Counted from the first letter of the stretch, positions 16,135 to 24,669 are shown. The stretch is 64,000 nucleotides of DNA from Deinococcus roseus (GCF_014646895.1 NZ_BMOD01000001.1:1-64000); one strand, 5' to 3'. Notes: generated by a model not told the origin, from the letters alone. Numbers and translations are program-made.

Positions 16135-16695
16135 ATGAACCGCATAAACCTCACCCTCGTCATGATGCTCACCAGCAGTGCTCTGGCACTGAACCTGCAA
16201 GGCACCCTCAAGACACCCGTCAAGGCAAACGCCCGTCTGGCCGTCTTTGTGGTCAATCCTTCTGGCACCCCGCAATACGAGTGGAGCAGCACGGCCCTGT
16301 CAGGAAACGCTTTTTCACTGCAACTGCCAGATGATGCTCCTGCCAGAGGCCTCTGGTCACTGTCTGGCGACACCCTGACCTGGCCTGGTGTGGTGGGCAA
16401 TGTCAAGGTCAGCAACAGCACCGCCACCACCGAACTGAAACTCTTCACCTACATTGACTCGGACAACAACAAAAAGTACTCCAGCAACGAAAAACTGCTG
16501 GACACCACCCTGATGACCGGCAAATCCAATGTGGTGATGGTGTATGTCGCAGACAACACCGTCATTTCTGGAGACAAAGGCCTGAATGTGTCCCTCAAAG
16601 CAGGCTGGAACATGGTCACCCTGGTGGGTGGAAAATCCATCACCAGTCAGGTGCTGCAAGAAATCAAAGATGCTTCACTGATGGTGCTGGAATAG
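16135..16695 (+). CDS. Secreted protein of unknown function, 186 residues
   Basis: A signal peptide (MNRINLTLVMMLTSSALALN) with a likely cleavage after ALA predicts export. The mature part is beta-rich and has an acidic KLFTYIDSDNNKKYSSNEKL segment that could be a calcium-binding or loop region. No family is recognised. An AGGGAAG ribosome-binding site precedes the ATG. The gene ends immediately before a very strong bidirectional terminator (16699-16767) shared with the convergent ftsI cluster. Confidence 0.65.
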   Translation: MNRINLTLVMMLTSSALALNLQGTLKTPVKANARLAVFVVNPSGTPQYEWSSTALSGNAFSLQLPDDAPARGLWSLSGDTLTWPGVVGNVKVSNSTATTELKLFTYIDSDNNKKYSSNEKLLDTTLMTGKSNVVMVYVADNTVISGDKGLNVSLKAGWNMVTLVGGKSITSQVLQEIKDASLMVLE

Positions 16696-16698
16696 CCC

Positions 16699-16767
16699 AA
16701 AACCCCCCTTCAACCAGAAAAAGACCCGCATTGTTTGCGGGTCTTTTTCTGGTTGAAGGGGGGTTTT
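16699..16767. terminator. Bidirectional intrinsic terminator (31-bp perfect stem)
   Basis: Arms 16699-16729 and 16737-16767 are perfectly complementary with a seven-base loop. The stem carries A-tracts on the left and T-tracts on the right, so it can stop transcription from both convergent genes. Confidence 0.9.
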
Positions 16768-16788
16768 GAAGGGGTGCCTTGAAATGTT

Positions 16789-18177
16789 TCAGGGTTTCCG
16801 GTTGAGTCGGATCTCTTTTTGCTCTGCCATGATGTCCCACTCTGGAGGCAAACCCCAGGCAGAGAGCATTTCAGAAGCAACATCCCGGAAGATGGGGGCC
16901 GCAAGCTGTGAACCGTGGTGGTTTTTCTTGGCCCCGTGCACCATCACCACCATGGTGACTTTGGGCTGGTTGCTGGGGAAGAAACCTGCGAAAACGCTGT
17001 TGTAAATTTCGCTGGAGTAGCGTCCGTTCACCACCACCTGGGCGGTTCCGGTTTTGCCTCCCAGCTGATATCCAGGAACACTGGCCGCGGTGGGAATGCC
17101 TTCCTCGATCACGTTTCTGAGCATGGTGCGCATGGTGCGGGCCGTTTCAGGGCGCAGCACTTCCCGTTCTTCCCGGATGCGGTCTGCACTGATCAGGTAG
17201 GGGGCAATGTAGCGTCCATCGTTGGCCAGCACGTTGTAGGCAGCCGCCATCTGCAGGGTGGTGGTGGTGAGGCCCTGACCAAAACCCATGTTGACTTTCT
17301 GGATCAGTTTCCAGTTCTTCCAGTTGTACAGGATGCCACCCTGGGCAGGCAAGGTCTCCAGCGGGATGTCCTGACCAATGCCGTAACCCTTGAAGTATTC
17401 GTACATCTGCTGGTCACTGTAATTTTCCACCAGGTGGCTGATCCCGATGTTGCTGGAGTAGCGCAGGATGTGCTGGGTGTCCAGTTTGGGGGGGTGAAAC
17501 ACCGAATCGTGGATGGTGGCTCCCCCAATCTTGCGGGCCATGGGGGTGTCATACCAGCTGTTTGGGGTGGTAAGGCCATCGTTCATCACAGCACCCACCG
17601 TGAGGGCTTTCACCACGCTGCCTGGTTCATAGGTGTCCATGAAGGGACGGTTTTGCCACTGCTTCTGGAAATCCGGGTAAGAGCGCCACTTGTTGGGGTC
17701 AAAGGGAGGCCAGGTGGCGGCCGCCAGGATTTTCCCGCTGTGCGTGTCCAGCACGATGGCACTGCCATATTCACCCATGTTTTCGGTGGCCTGGGTGTTG
17801 AGGTGGGCTTCCACAATCGCCTGCACCCAGGGGTCAATGGAGGTGATCACATCGTGCCCTGCCCGCAGTTCTTCTTCATAGAAGCGCTCAAGGCCCGAGA
17901 GGCCCTGGTCGGTGCCCATCACACCAATCAATTGTCCTGCCAGGGTTTTCTGGGGATAAATGCGTTTGAATTCACCGTATTTCGCACCTGGAATGGTCTG
18001 GGCCAGGATGGTTCCGTCTTCTGTGAGGATGCGTCCTCGCACCAGGTTGGGATTGAGGGCAGGCTGGTTGGGCATGTGCCATTCCAGCTTGGCGTAGGCA
18101 TACACCAGAATCAGGAACATGAAGATGCTGAAGCCCAGCAGGACTCTAGAGCGGATTTTGATGCGTTTCAGTTCCAC
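16789..18177 (-). CDS. ftsI: Peptidoglycan D,D-transpeptidase FtsI (class B PBP)
   Basis: This 462-residue septal penicillin-binding protein cross-links peptidoglycan at the division site. It has one N-terminal membrane anchor (residues ~12-30) and the three transpeptidase motifs: SVVK at 187-190 (Ser187 nucleophile), SSN at 241-243 and KTG at 375-377. It is shorter than Proteobacterial FtsI because the N-terminal non-catalytic module is small (starting near RGRILTEDGTILAQ) and no PASTA domain follows. Its start overlaps the ftsL stop by ten bases. It ends the mraZ-rsmH-ftsL-ftsI unit; murE, mraY and murF do not follow. Confidence 0.92.
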   Translation of the reverse strand: MELKRIKIRSRVLLGFSIFMFLILVYAYAKLEWHMPNQPALNPNLVRGRILTEDGTILAQTIPGAKYGEFKRIYPQKTLAGQLIGVMGTDQGLSGLERFYEEELRAGHDVITSIDPWVQAIVEAHLNTQATENMGEYGSAIVLDTHSGKILAAATWPPFDPNKWRSYPDFQKQWQNRPFMDTYEPGSVVKALTVGAVMNDGLTTPNSWYDTPMARKIGGATIHDSVFHPPKLDTQHILRYSSNIGISHLVENYSDQQMYEYFKGYGIGQDIPLETLPAQGGILYNWKNWKLIQKVNMGFGQGLTTTTLQMAAAYNVLANDGRYIAPYLISADRIREEREVLRPETARTMRTMLRNVIEEGIPTAASVPGYQLGGKTGTAQVVVNGRYSSEIYNSVFAGFFPSNQPKVTMVVMVHGAKKNHHGSQLAAPIFRDVASEMLSAWGLPPEWDIMAEQKEIRLNRKP

Positions 18178-18500
18178 TGGGTCTCAACCTCCAGAGGTTT
18201 GGGTTGTGGGATGGTGAGGGTTTCCTGGGAGGGTGCTTCGAAGATGGCCTGTTCTTTTTTGGCGTTTGAGAAAGGAATCATTCCGTTTTTGACGGCCCAT
18301 TCGCGGATGCGCAGCGGACTGGTGAGGGATTGCAGTTCAATGGAGAGGTTGCTGCGCTCGTTGTACAGCTGCTCTTCCTGGTCCTGCAAATCCACAATCC
18401 GGGTGGGAAGGTCGCGCTGAAAGTACCTCCAGGCCACCAGCACTGTGGCAAGAATGAAGTACACCAGCATGTAGCGCACCGCCCGGTCCTGCCAGCTCAC
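18168..18500 (-). CDS. ftsL: FtsL-like cell-division protein
   Basis: This 110-residue bitopic membrane protein has one helix (YMLVYFILATVLVAWRYF, residues ~10-27). It is followed by a heptad-rich coiled coil (IVDLQDQEEQLYNERSNLSI) and a short basic and proline-rich tail. This is the layout of FtsL, which joins FtsB/DivIB and FtsI-FtsW in the divisome. Sequence conservation is low in this family, so the call rests largely on position between rsmH and ftsI. It overlaps rsmH by four bases and ftsI by ten, implying tight coupling. Confidence 0.8.
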   Translation of the reverse strand: MSWQDRAVRYMLVYFILATVLVAWRYFQRDLPTRIVDLQDQEEQLYNERSNLSIELQSLTSPLRIREWAVKNGMIPFSNAKKEQAIFEAPSQETLTIPQPKPLEVETQWN

Positions 18501-19363
18501 GCCTGTCCCTCCTCGCTGCGTTCTGCCACCCGCAATTTGGCGCTGCGGGAGCGGGGGTTGATTTCCAGTTCTTCTTCGCTGGCCTCCACGGGCCTCTTGG
18601 TGAGGGGTCTGAAGCCGTGGTTGCCTTTGACAAATTGCTTCACGATGCGGTCTTCCAGGCTGTGGAAACTGATCACAGCCAGTCTGCCGCCCGGTTTGAT
18701 CAGGGCTTTTGCTGCTTCCAGACCGTCTTTTAAAGCACCCAGTTCGTCGTTGACATGGATTCTGAGGGCCTGAAAACTGCGTCTGGCGGGGTGGATGCCT
18801 CTGGCATGCTGACCCGGGTAGGCCCGCTTGATGATGGCGGCCAGCTCGGTGGTGGTCTCGATGGGTTTTTTCTCTCTGGCTTCCACAATGTAACGGGCGA
18901 TTCTGCGGCTGTGGCGTTCTTCTGCGTATTCATACAGGATGGCCGCAATGTCCTCAGGGTCGTATTCGTTGATGACCTCAAAGGCAGAGAGGCCTTCCTG
19001 GCTCATGCGCATGTCCAGCGGGGCTTCTTCGTGGTAGGAAAAACCCCGTGCGGAGTCGTCCAGCTGAAAACTGGAAACCCCAATGTCCAGCAGGATGCCG
19101 TCCACCTGGGTGATTCCGGTGGGCTGCATCAGTTCCAGCATGTCGCGGTAGTTGCCCTGCAAGACGGTGAGTCCGGGCAACTCAGGGGTGCGGCCAATCA
19201 CGAAAGGGTCCTGATCGATTCCATACACCTGGGCGCCCTGTTCCAGCAGCAGTCGGGTGTGGCCTGCTCCGCCCAGGGTGCCATCAATGAACACCTTGCC
19301 AGGACGGGGATCAAGCCCCTCCACCACTTCTTTTGCCAATACGGGAATGTGACTGTACTCCAT
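18497..19363 (-). CDS. rsmH: 16S rRNA (cytosine-1402-N4)-methyltransferase
   Basis: This 288-residue S-adenosylmethionine-dependent enzyme (formerly MraW) methylates C1402 of 16S rRNA. Family motifs are HIPVLAKEVVEGL at the N-terminus, the SAM loop FIDGTLGGAGHT, ILLDIGVSSFQLD and GGRLAVISFHSLEDRIVKQF. The ATG at 19363 is preferred to upstream codons that run into mraZ. It starts the family homology and has a GAGGAG four bases upstream. It lies eight bases downstream of mraZ. Confidence 0.96.
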   Translation of the reverse strand: MEYSHIPVLAKEVVEGLDPRPGKVFIDGTLGGAGHTRLLLEQGAQVYGIDQDPFVIGRTPELPGLTVLQGNYRDMLELMQPTGITQVDGILLDIGVSSFQLDDSARGFSYHEEAPLDMRMSQEGLSAFEVINEYDPEDIAAILYEYAEERHSRRIARYIVEAREKKPIETTTELAAIIKRAYPGQHARGIHPARRSFQALRIHVNDELGALKDGLEAAKALIKPGGRLAVISFHSLEDRIVKQFVKGNHGFRPLTKRPVEASEEELEINPRSRSAKLRVAERSEEGQA

Positions 19364-19371
19364 GATGCTCC

Positions 19372-19800
19372 TCAGGCGATAAAGTTGTCCAGCAGCTCGG
19401 GTTTGGGTGGCGAGGTTTGCACCTCGGAGAGCACCTGGTTCCAGCGCTCTGGATTCCACAATTCCAGACGGTTCGGCGCCCCGGCCACCACCACCGCTGT
19501 TTCCAGCTGGGCGAATTGACGCAGGGGATGCGGGATGGACAGTCTGTACTGGTTGTCCAGGCGGTTTTTGCTTGCTCCACTGTAAAAAAACCGCACGAAG
19601 GACCTGGAGGGGGCGTCTGTGAGGGGCAACTTTTCCAGTTGCTCTTCCAGGCGTTTCCAGACATCGAGCGGAAAGACGTAAAGGCAACCTTCCATGCCCC
19701 GGGTGATCACCATGCCATCTTCGATGAACTCTCTGAAGGCAGGAGGGATGACCACTCTACCTTTGTCGTCCATGGCGTAATCGTATTCTCCGAAGGGCAT
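19372..19800 (-). CDS. mraZ: Transcriptional regulator MraZ
   Basis: This 142-residue SpoVT/AbrB-fold regulator consists of two related halves, each with the DXXXR motif: MDDKGRVVIPPAFRE near residue 10 and KNRLDNQYRLSIPHPLRQF near residue 84. MraZ forms a ring and represses its own division-wall operon. The start at 19800 (MPFGEYDYAMDD) matches the family N-terminus; the upstream in-frame ATG at 19830 would add ten unlikely residues. A GGAG lies ten bases upstream. A series of 10-bp-spaced repeats upstream (19891-19936) fits its known operator type, so autoregulation is expected. Confidence 0.95.
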   Translation of the reverse strand: MPFGEYDYAMDDKGRVVIPPAFREFIEDGMVITRGMEGCLYVFPLDVWKRLEEQLEKLPLTDAPSRSFVRFFYSGASKNRLDNQYRLSIPHPLRQFAQLETAVVVAGAPNRLELWNPERWNQVLSEVQTSPPKPELLDNFIA

Positions 19801-19857
19801 GTCAGCAGATCTCCACCACCCCTGTTGCATCTGAGCTTCAGGAGTAAGTTGAGTGAC

Positions 19858-19886
19858 GTGTTATCTTTGTGTCACCTAAGCATCAA
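19858..19886 (-). promoter_or_regulatory. Candidate promoter of the mraZ operon
   Basis: On the minus strand, -35 TTGATG (19886-19881) and -10 TAACAC (19863-19858) are separated by 17 bases. It lies directly downstream of the MraZ boxes and 58 bases before the mraZ ATG. Confidence 0.55.
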
Positions 19887-19890
19887 GCTA

Positions 19891-19936
19891 CCACAATTCC
19901 CCCCCTTTTACCACAATTCCCCACCTTCTCCCCCAC
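19891..19936 (-). promoter_or_regulatory. MraZ box: direct repeats with 10-bp period
   Basis: On the minus strand, GTGG/GGGG cores recur at exact 10-bp steps (plus-strand CCAC/CCCC at 19891, 19901, 19911 and 19921), with a further CCAC at 19933. Known MraZ sites are TGGGN-type repeats separated by five bases, which is the same period. The array abuts the -35 element, where a bound ring would block transcription. Confidence 0.75.
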
Positions 19937-20087
19937 TTCTTCCAGATTCATGAAACTTCTTCCACTTTGTCCCCCCTGAAGGGCAAAAACCTCCCCTGAA
20001 TTCCCACCCATTCCCCCAGCAGAATGGGGGTGGATGGCTCTGATTGAAACAAAAAACCAGCACTTTTCAGGAGCAGAATCGACCCAA

Positions 20088-20125
20088 AAAAGAACCCAGA
20101 AGCATCAAAGCCTCTGGGTTCTTTT
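20088..20125 (-). terminator. Intrinsic terminator of the GH64 gene
   Basis: The arms AAAAGAACCCAGA (20088-20100) and TCTGGGTTCTTTT (20113-20125) form a 13-bp stem with a 12-base loop. On the minus strand it ends in a run of Ts. Confidence 0.8.
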
Positions 20126-20169
20126 GAAGGGGTTCTTTTGAAGGGGTTCTTTTGAAGGGGTTCTTTTGA
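20119..20169. repeat. 14-bp tandem repeat derived from the terminator arm
   Basis: Three exact copies of TTCTTTTGAAGGGG and a partial fourth (TTCTTTTGA) run from 20119 to 20169. The first copy overlaps the 3' arm of the terminator stem, so the array looks like slippage-driven duplication of that arm between the terminator and the gene's stop codon. Confidence 0.85.
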
Positions 20170-20191
20170 GAACAGCTTGAAATTCTGGGTT

Positions 20192-21613
20192 TTACCAGGC
20201 GGCGCGAATGATCAGGCCTTTGGGGTCGCCGACTTCCAGGTAGGCGGCCTGCTGGTTCACATCGTCGTAAGCAAAACCGTAAGCCAGTTTGTTGTAGCTG
20301 TGGTCATGCCAGAACTTGGCGTAGTAGTTGGCCGGTCCAGCCAGGTAATACTGCGAGGGGGTGTTCCAGGCAGAGGGGGTCTGGTAAATGTGACGGTTCA
20401 CCGCTGCACAGGCCTGGGCATTGGCTGCATTGCCATTGCACAGGAAGATTTCCTGGGTGTTGGGTTTGGTGGGGGTGGTGGTCCAGTACTGGTTCACATA
20501 GCTCGCAAAGTAGTTGGCCTGACTGCCCCCGGCTTTGAAGTTCCCGAAGATGGGGGCCACAATGCGGTAGGGAGATTGCAGGGTGCCCAGGTGTTTGAAT
20601 TCGGCTGGCACCTCGTTCTGGTACTTGGTGAAGAGGCCAGAGCGGGTTTCGCTTTCCAGTTCACCCACGGTTTTGTCGTAGTTGCCTGCTTTGTTGACCA
20701 GCCTATGCTGGATGGGGAATCCGAAGCCGTCCACCCGGGTGGTGTTGCCGTGGTAACCGGTGGCGTCCACGGTGAACTCGATGAAGTCAAAGTAGATGCT
20801 GCGGTTGGGGTCGGTGGGGTTGTTGATGTCTGGGCCAGCAAAACCCGTGTCAAAGGTCTTGATGTAGCAGGGGCTTCCCACACAGAGGAACATGCGCCCG
20901 GAGGTGATTCTGGGCATGCTGACCCAGTTGGCCTCGCTGATGCGGGTGTAGATGTTGGCGTAGTTGATGTTGTTCTTGACCAGGTGGCCACTGGCATCAT
21001 TCAGCGCGTTTGAGATGGGTTGCAGCACGCCATTGCGGTCCAGGTAGCTCCAGCGTCCGTTGGCAGGATTGATGCCCAGGATGCCCCAGTAGATGTTGTT
21101 GTCTGCGTAGGCTCCGTTGGTGCCGTTCAGCACCTTGAAGGTCATCACGCCGCTTCCGGTGGGGGCAGGAATGGAAGATGCAGCAATGGAGAAAATGGAT
21201 CCCGAGGTCACGGGCGGGGGTGGGTTGGTGGTGCCTCCCACGGTGTAGGAGAACTGGGGGGTGTCGTAGGCAGGGGTGCCATTGTTGTAAGTGAAGTTGT
21301 AGGTGAGAACGTTTCCGCTGGCCACCGTCAGGGTTTTTTCATAGCGGGCAGTGCTGCTGTTGTAGGTCATGCGAAAATTTTGCTGGGCTCCACCGTTGAC
21401 CTTGTAGTGCACATCCACCCAGGTGGTGTTCACCACAGATTTGAACCAGATGGTTGCTGTGCTGCCCGAGACCGCCACGCCCTGGGTGTAATCTGCGTTG
21501 GGAATGACTGTGCCTGCCTGAGAAGCTGAACCGGCGGGTGGGGTCGGCTGTCCACAGGCGGCCAGAGCGAGGGTCAGGGTGGCAAATAAAGCAACAGATC
21601 GAGAAATGTGCAT
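20192..21613 (-). CDS. GH64 beta-1,3-glucanase lipoprotein with N-terminal CBM56
   Basis: This 473-residue exported enzyme is predicted to cleave beta-1,3-glucans (laminarin, curdlan, fungal wall glucan). A lipobox (LAAC, Cys20) follows the signal peptide. Residues ~35-125 look like a CBM56 glucan-binding module (VDVHYKVNGGAQQNF). Residues ~140-473 form the GH64 thaumatin-like catalytic domain, with YWGILGINPANGRWSYLD and the C-terminal KLAYGFAYDDVNQQ. The Glu of FIEFTVD and the Asp of TRVDGFG are 16 residues apart, as for the catalytic pair described in GH64. The start at 21613 has AAGGAG upstream. A well-formed promoter lies ~250 bases upstream, predicting a long leader. Confidence 0.88.
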   Translation of the reverse strand: MHISRSVALFATLTLALAACGQPTPPAGSASQAGTVIPNADYTQGVAVSGSTATIWFKSVVNTTWVDVHYKVNGGAQQNFRMTYNSSTARYEKTLTVASGNVLTYNFTYNNGTPAYDTPQFSYTVGGTTNPPPPVTSGSIFSIAASSIPAPTGSGVMTFKVLNGTNGAYADNNIYWGILGINPANGRWSYLDRNGVLQPISNALNDASGHLVKNNINYANIYTRISEANWVSMPRITSGRMFLCVGSPCYIKTFDTGFAGPDINNPTDPNRSIYFDFIEFTVDATGYHGNTTRVDGFGFPIQHRLVNKAGNYDKTVGELESETRSGLFTKYQNEVPAEFKHLGTLQSPYRIVAPIFGNFKAGGSQANYFASYVNQYWTTTPTKPNTQEIFLCNGNAANAQACAAVNRHIYQTPSAWNTPSQYYLAGPANYYAKFWHDHSYNKLAYGFAYDDVNQQAAYLEVGDPKGLIIRAAW

Positions 21614-22222
21614 GATGCTCCTTTCGGTGGTGCTGGCGAATGGGTCCTGCAAACTGAGTGACGTTCCCAGACCTCTCAGCACAATGGACCGCCTCGAAAT
21701 CCTTCTGAAATCCCTTTGTGCGCTGCTGGTGCAAGCAGATTTCACCCCCTGCAGAAAGAACACAGCAGAGGCGACATTGCTGTATGGCAGCAACAGTACG
21801 GGGATTTTCGCGCGACCTGAAGTTCAGGCCACAGCAAGACATTGAGTTTTGATGCTTATGGTTATCAATTTACCGGTATATGAAAACGTTGTCAATAGGT
21901 GCCTTCCTCTGTGGGTTTTATGGAATCCTCACTTCCTTCCTACACACCTTTATCCTGAGGGAAATCCTTTTCTGTCCACCCTGGCCTGCTGCCCTGTTTT
22001 GCCAGGTTCACCTTCATCTGCCTGAATCCTGACAGACAGAGCCCCCGACAGAAAGATCTCAAAACTTGCGCTCCTGATGCAGCTTCTTTTAAACTGAAAG
22101 CAACTGAGGTGCAAACCTGGAGTCCAACCTCCATATGTTGGCCTGGCGGAGTCTGACGATCAGCCTCCGTTTTGGTTTTTCAGTTTCCTCAAACCTCCCC
22201 TTCTGAACAGGACACCTGCAAC
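21614..22222. other. Long non-coding interval upstream of the GH64 gene
   Basis: No supported gene is visible in these 609 bases. The part next to GH64 (21614-21860) would be its 5' leader if the promoter at 21867-21895 is used; it contains a small CCTGAA/TTCAGG-type hairpin. The remainder has only short overlapping frames without start signals. Confidence 0.5.
21867..21895 (-). promoter_or_regulatory. Strong candidate promoter with internal TACCGGTA palindrome
   Basis: On the minus strand TTGACA (21895-21890), a 17-base spacer and TAAATT (21872-21867) form a near-consensus promoter pointing toward the GH64 gene. An eight-base palindrome TACCGGTA (21871-21878) overlaps the -10 edge and could be an operator half-centre for a LacI-type repressor; this is inference. 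Confidence 0.6.
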
Positions 22223-22609
22223 ATGACCAGAAGCACAGCACACAACCATGCAGACCAGAAGCACAGCACCTTGCTGTTGCAACTGGTTTTGCTGGCACTG
22301 CTGGTTTTGTGGGCACCTGTGCGCTGGAAAGCAGAACTACAGCATCAGACCCTGCATCCCCAGCAAATTTCACAGGGATGGGCTGTGCATCTGGTGTACA
22401 CCGTGCCCCAGCAGGGCACTCTGGCAGCGCTGCAACAGGATCGGTCAAACCCGGACCCTTCTTTTCTGCCCCTTCTGCCCTGGCAACCCACCCTTTCCAG
22501 GGTTCAGAAACTCTGGCTGCCCATGCTGATCCATTGCAAACCCGGAGTGCATTTTCAATCCCTGTGCAGGCTCCTGTTTTTTCAACGGCAACAACTGGAT
22601 GCCCCCTGA
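22223..22609 (+). CDS. Hypothetical protein with one hydrophobic segment (doubtful)
   Basis: This 128-codon frame has a hydrophobic stretch (TLLLQLVLLALLVLWAPV, residues ~16-33) that could be a membrane anchor or signal. The rest is low in complexity and has no recognised family. Only a weak AGGA at 12 bases precedes the ATG. It lies in an otherwise gene-free stretch ahead of the antiporter gene. It may be a chance frame. Confidence 0.25.
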   Translation: MTRSTAHNHADQKHSTLLLQLVLLALLVLWAPVRWKAELQHQTLHPQQISQGWAVHLVYTVPQQGTLAALQQDRSNPDPSFLPLLPWQPTLSRVQKLWLPMLIHCKPGVHFQSLCRLLFFQRQQLDAP

Positions 22610-22731
22610 AAATGCATCACACCTTATTCTGTCTCTTCTGATTTTTCAGATGGCATTTTGAAGTCCCCGTTTTTGGTCCCATCTTCGGGACAGGTGTTCT
22701 TTTTTGATCTGTTTTGATCTGGAGGTCTTTG

Positions 22732-24204
22732 ATGATCCATGTTTCTCCCGAACTTTCCATTCTGGTGGCCGCATTGCTGCTGATTCTCAGCATTGTCACC
22801 AGCAAACTCTCAGGCCGTCTGGGTGTTCCCGGATTGTTGTTGTTTCTGATCATTGGCATGGTGGCAGGCAGCGAAGGGCCCGGAGGGATTGCCTTTGCCA
22901 ATTACACCATCACCCAGTTTGTGGGCATCATCGCACTGGTGTTCATTTTGTACACAGGCGGAATGGAAACCCACTGGAAAAGCACCAAACCCATTTTAAG
23001 AAGAGGCATTGTGCTGTCCACATTCGGTGTGTTAATCACCACCGGGGTGGCAGGATATGCCGCAATGGTGCTGTTTCACCTGCCCCTGATGCAGGCCTTG
23101 CTGATGGGGGCTGTGGTGGCATCGACAGATGCCTCCGCGGTGTTCAGTGTGCTGAAAGAGCGGGCACTGGACCTCAAAGGCAGCATCAAACCCCTGCTGG
23201 AATTTGAGTCTGGCAGCAACGACCCCATGGCGGTCTTTTTGACCATCGGCCTGATTGAACTGATCAAACACCCGGACCACCCGTGGTATTCCATCATTCC
23301 AGAGTTCATTCAGGAGATGTCCATCGGGGCCATATTTGGACTGGTGCTGGGGCGCTTTGCCGTGATGCTGTTCAACCGCAGCAACCTGATGTTTGATGGA
23401 CTGTACTCGGTGCTCAGCCTGGGTCTGGCTTTGCTGGTGTACGGCATCACCACGGTGGCTGGAGGAAGTGGTTTTCTGGCGGTGTATCTGGCCGCCATTG
23501 TGATTGGCAACAGTGAATTCATTCACCGCAAGAGCATCATTCACTTCCACGACGGCATTTCCTGGCTGATGAGCATTGGGATGTTCCTGATTCTGGGACT
23601 GCTGGTTTTCCCGTCCCAATTGCTTGCGGTGGCCCAGCCCGCCATGCTGCTGGCCCTGGTCCTGATGTTCCTGGCCCGGCCTCTGAGTGTTTACCTGAGC
23701 ACGCTCTTTTCCAAAATGCCTTTTGCAGAGAAAACCATGGTGGCCTGGGTGGGCCTCAGGGGTGCCGTGCCCATCACGCTGGCCACCTTTCCCCTGCTGG
23801 CTGGCGTGGAACACTCCCAGACCATCTTCAATGCTGCTTTCTTCATTGTGCTTTCTTCCATTCTGATTCAGGGCACCAGTTTGCCTCTGGTGGCCCGCTG
23901 GCTCAATGTGGGCAGCAAAAGCTCCAAAGAAAAACCCATGCCTCTGGATTACACCCCGACAGGGCGCAACAAAAACGACCTGCAAGAAATCACCATCCCA
24001 GAACATTCTCCTCTGAATGGTGTGCGCATTGTGGATGCCCACCTGCCCGAAGAGGCCCTGCTGGTGCTGATCCTGCGCTCAGGTGAGTACGTGATCCCCA
24101 GGGGGTCCACAGAACTCCACACCGGAGACACCCTGCAGATCCTGGGGTCCAGGGCTGCCATCGAACTGGTCAAAACCATGCTGCAACCCATCCCCAAAAG
24201 CTGA
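22732..24204 (+). CDS. K+/H+ antiporter of the CPA1 type (CvrA/NhaP2-like) with RCK-C domain
   Basis: This 490-residue membrane transporter has about twelve to thirteen helices (residues ~8-395). Conserved CPA antiporter features include the sequence ASTDASAVFSVLKERA and ESGSNDPMAVFLTIGLIEL, whose acidic residues lie in the ion pathway. AWVGLRGAVPITLATFPLL is typical of the CPA1 NhaP2/CvrA branch. Residues ~425-488 form a TrkA-C/RCK-C domain (ITIPEHSPLNGVRIVDA ... LQILGSRAAIELV), which binds regulatory ligands. GGAGG eight bases before ATG 22732 fixes the start. It likely exports K+ or Na+ during pH or osmotic stress. Confidence 0.9.
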   Translation: MIHVSPELSILVAALLLILSIVTSKLSGRLGVPGLLLFLIIGMVAGSEGPGGIAFANYTITQFVGIIALVFILYTGGMETHWKSTKPILRRGIVLSTFGVLITTGVAGYAAMVLFHLPLMQALLMGAVVASTDASAVFSVLKERALDLKGSIKPLLEFESGSNDPMAVFLTIGLIELIKHPDHPWYSIIPEFIQEMSIGAIFGLVLGRFAVMLFNRSNLMFDGLYSVLSLGLALLVYGITTVAGGSGFLAVYLAAIVIGNSEFIHRKSIIHFHDGISWLMSIGMFLILGLLVFPSQLLAVAQPAMLLALVLMFLARPLSVYLSTLFSKMPFAEKTMVAWVGLRGAVPITLATFPLLAGVEHSQTIFNAAFFIVLSSILIQGTSLPLVARWLNVGSKSSKEKPMPLDYTPTGRNKNDLQEITIPEHSPLNGVRIVDAHLPEEALLVLILRSGEYVIPRGSTELHTGDTLQILGSRAAIELVKTMLQPIPKS

Positions 24205-24277
24205 ACCCTCCCCTGAAGGCCACAAATGCCAGCAATGCTACTGAAAGATGCAGGACTTCTTCTAAGCTTCAGACAGC

Positions 24278-24655
24278 ATGGAAGAAACCATCAAGCACTG
24301 GACCAACATTCTGGCCTTTGTGACCGAAGGGGTGGCGGGCCTGATCATTGGTTTTGCCATTGTGCAGGCTGCCTGGAAAACCCTGAGGGTGATGTTTTCC
24401 CGTCCTGGGGTTCCAGACCGCGGCCAGGAAGAAGTGCGTCTGAAGCTGGCCCGCTGGCTGGCAGTGGCCCTGGAATTTGAGCTGGCCGCCGACATTCTGC
24501 GCACCGCTGTGGCCCCCACCTGGGATGAAATTGGAAAGCTGGCCGCCATTGCAGCCCTGAGGACCCTGCTCAATTATTTTCTGGAACGGGAAATCCAGAG
24601 CCATGCCAGAGCAGAAGCAAAAGGCATTCAAAAAACCGAAGACCAGAAATTTTAA
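24278..24655 (+). CDS. DUF1622 family membrane protein
   Basis: This 125-residue protein resembles DUF1622. It has a short amphipathic start, a membrane helix (EGVAGLIIGFAIVQAAWKTL, residues ~16-35), then KLARWLAVALEFELAADILRTAVAPTWDEI-like family sequence and a second hydrophobic segment (IAALRTLLNYFLEREI). The function of the family is unknown. It lies 74 bases after the antiporter on the same strand and could be cotranscribed. Its stop codon lies inside a hairpin (24638-24669). Confidence 0.85.
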   Translation: MEETIKHWTNILAFVTEGVAGLIIGFAIVQAAWKTLRVMFSRPGVPDRGQEEVRLKLARWLAVALEFELAADILRTAVAPTWDEIGKLAAIAALRTLLNYFLEREIQSHARAEAKGIQKTEDQKF

Positions 24656-24669
24656 GCTTTCTGGTCTTC
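24638..24669 (+). terminator. Hairpin at the end of the DUF1622 gene
   Basis: The arms GAAGACCAGAAA (24638-24649) and TTTCTGGTCTTC (24658-24669) form a 12-bp stem that includes the TAA stop. The following TTG run is short, so termination efficiency is uncertain. Confidence 0.6.
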
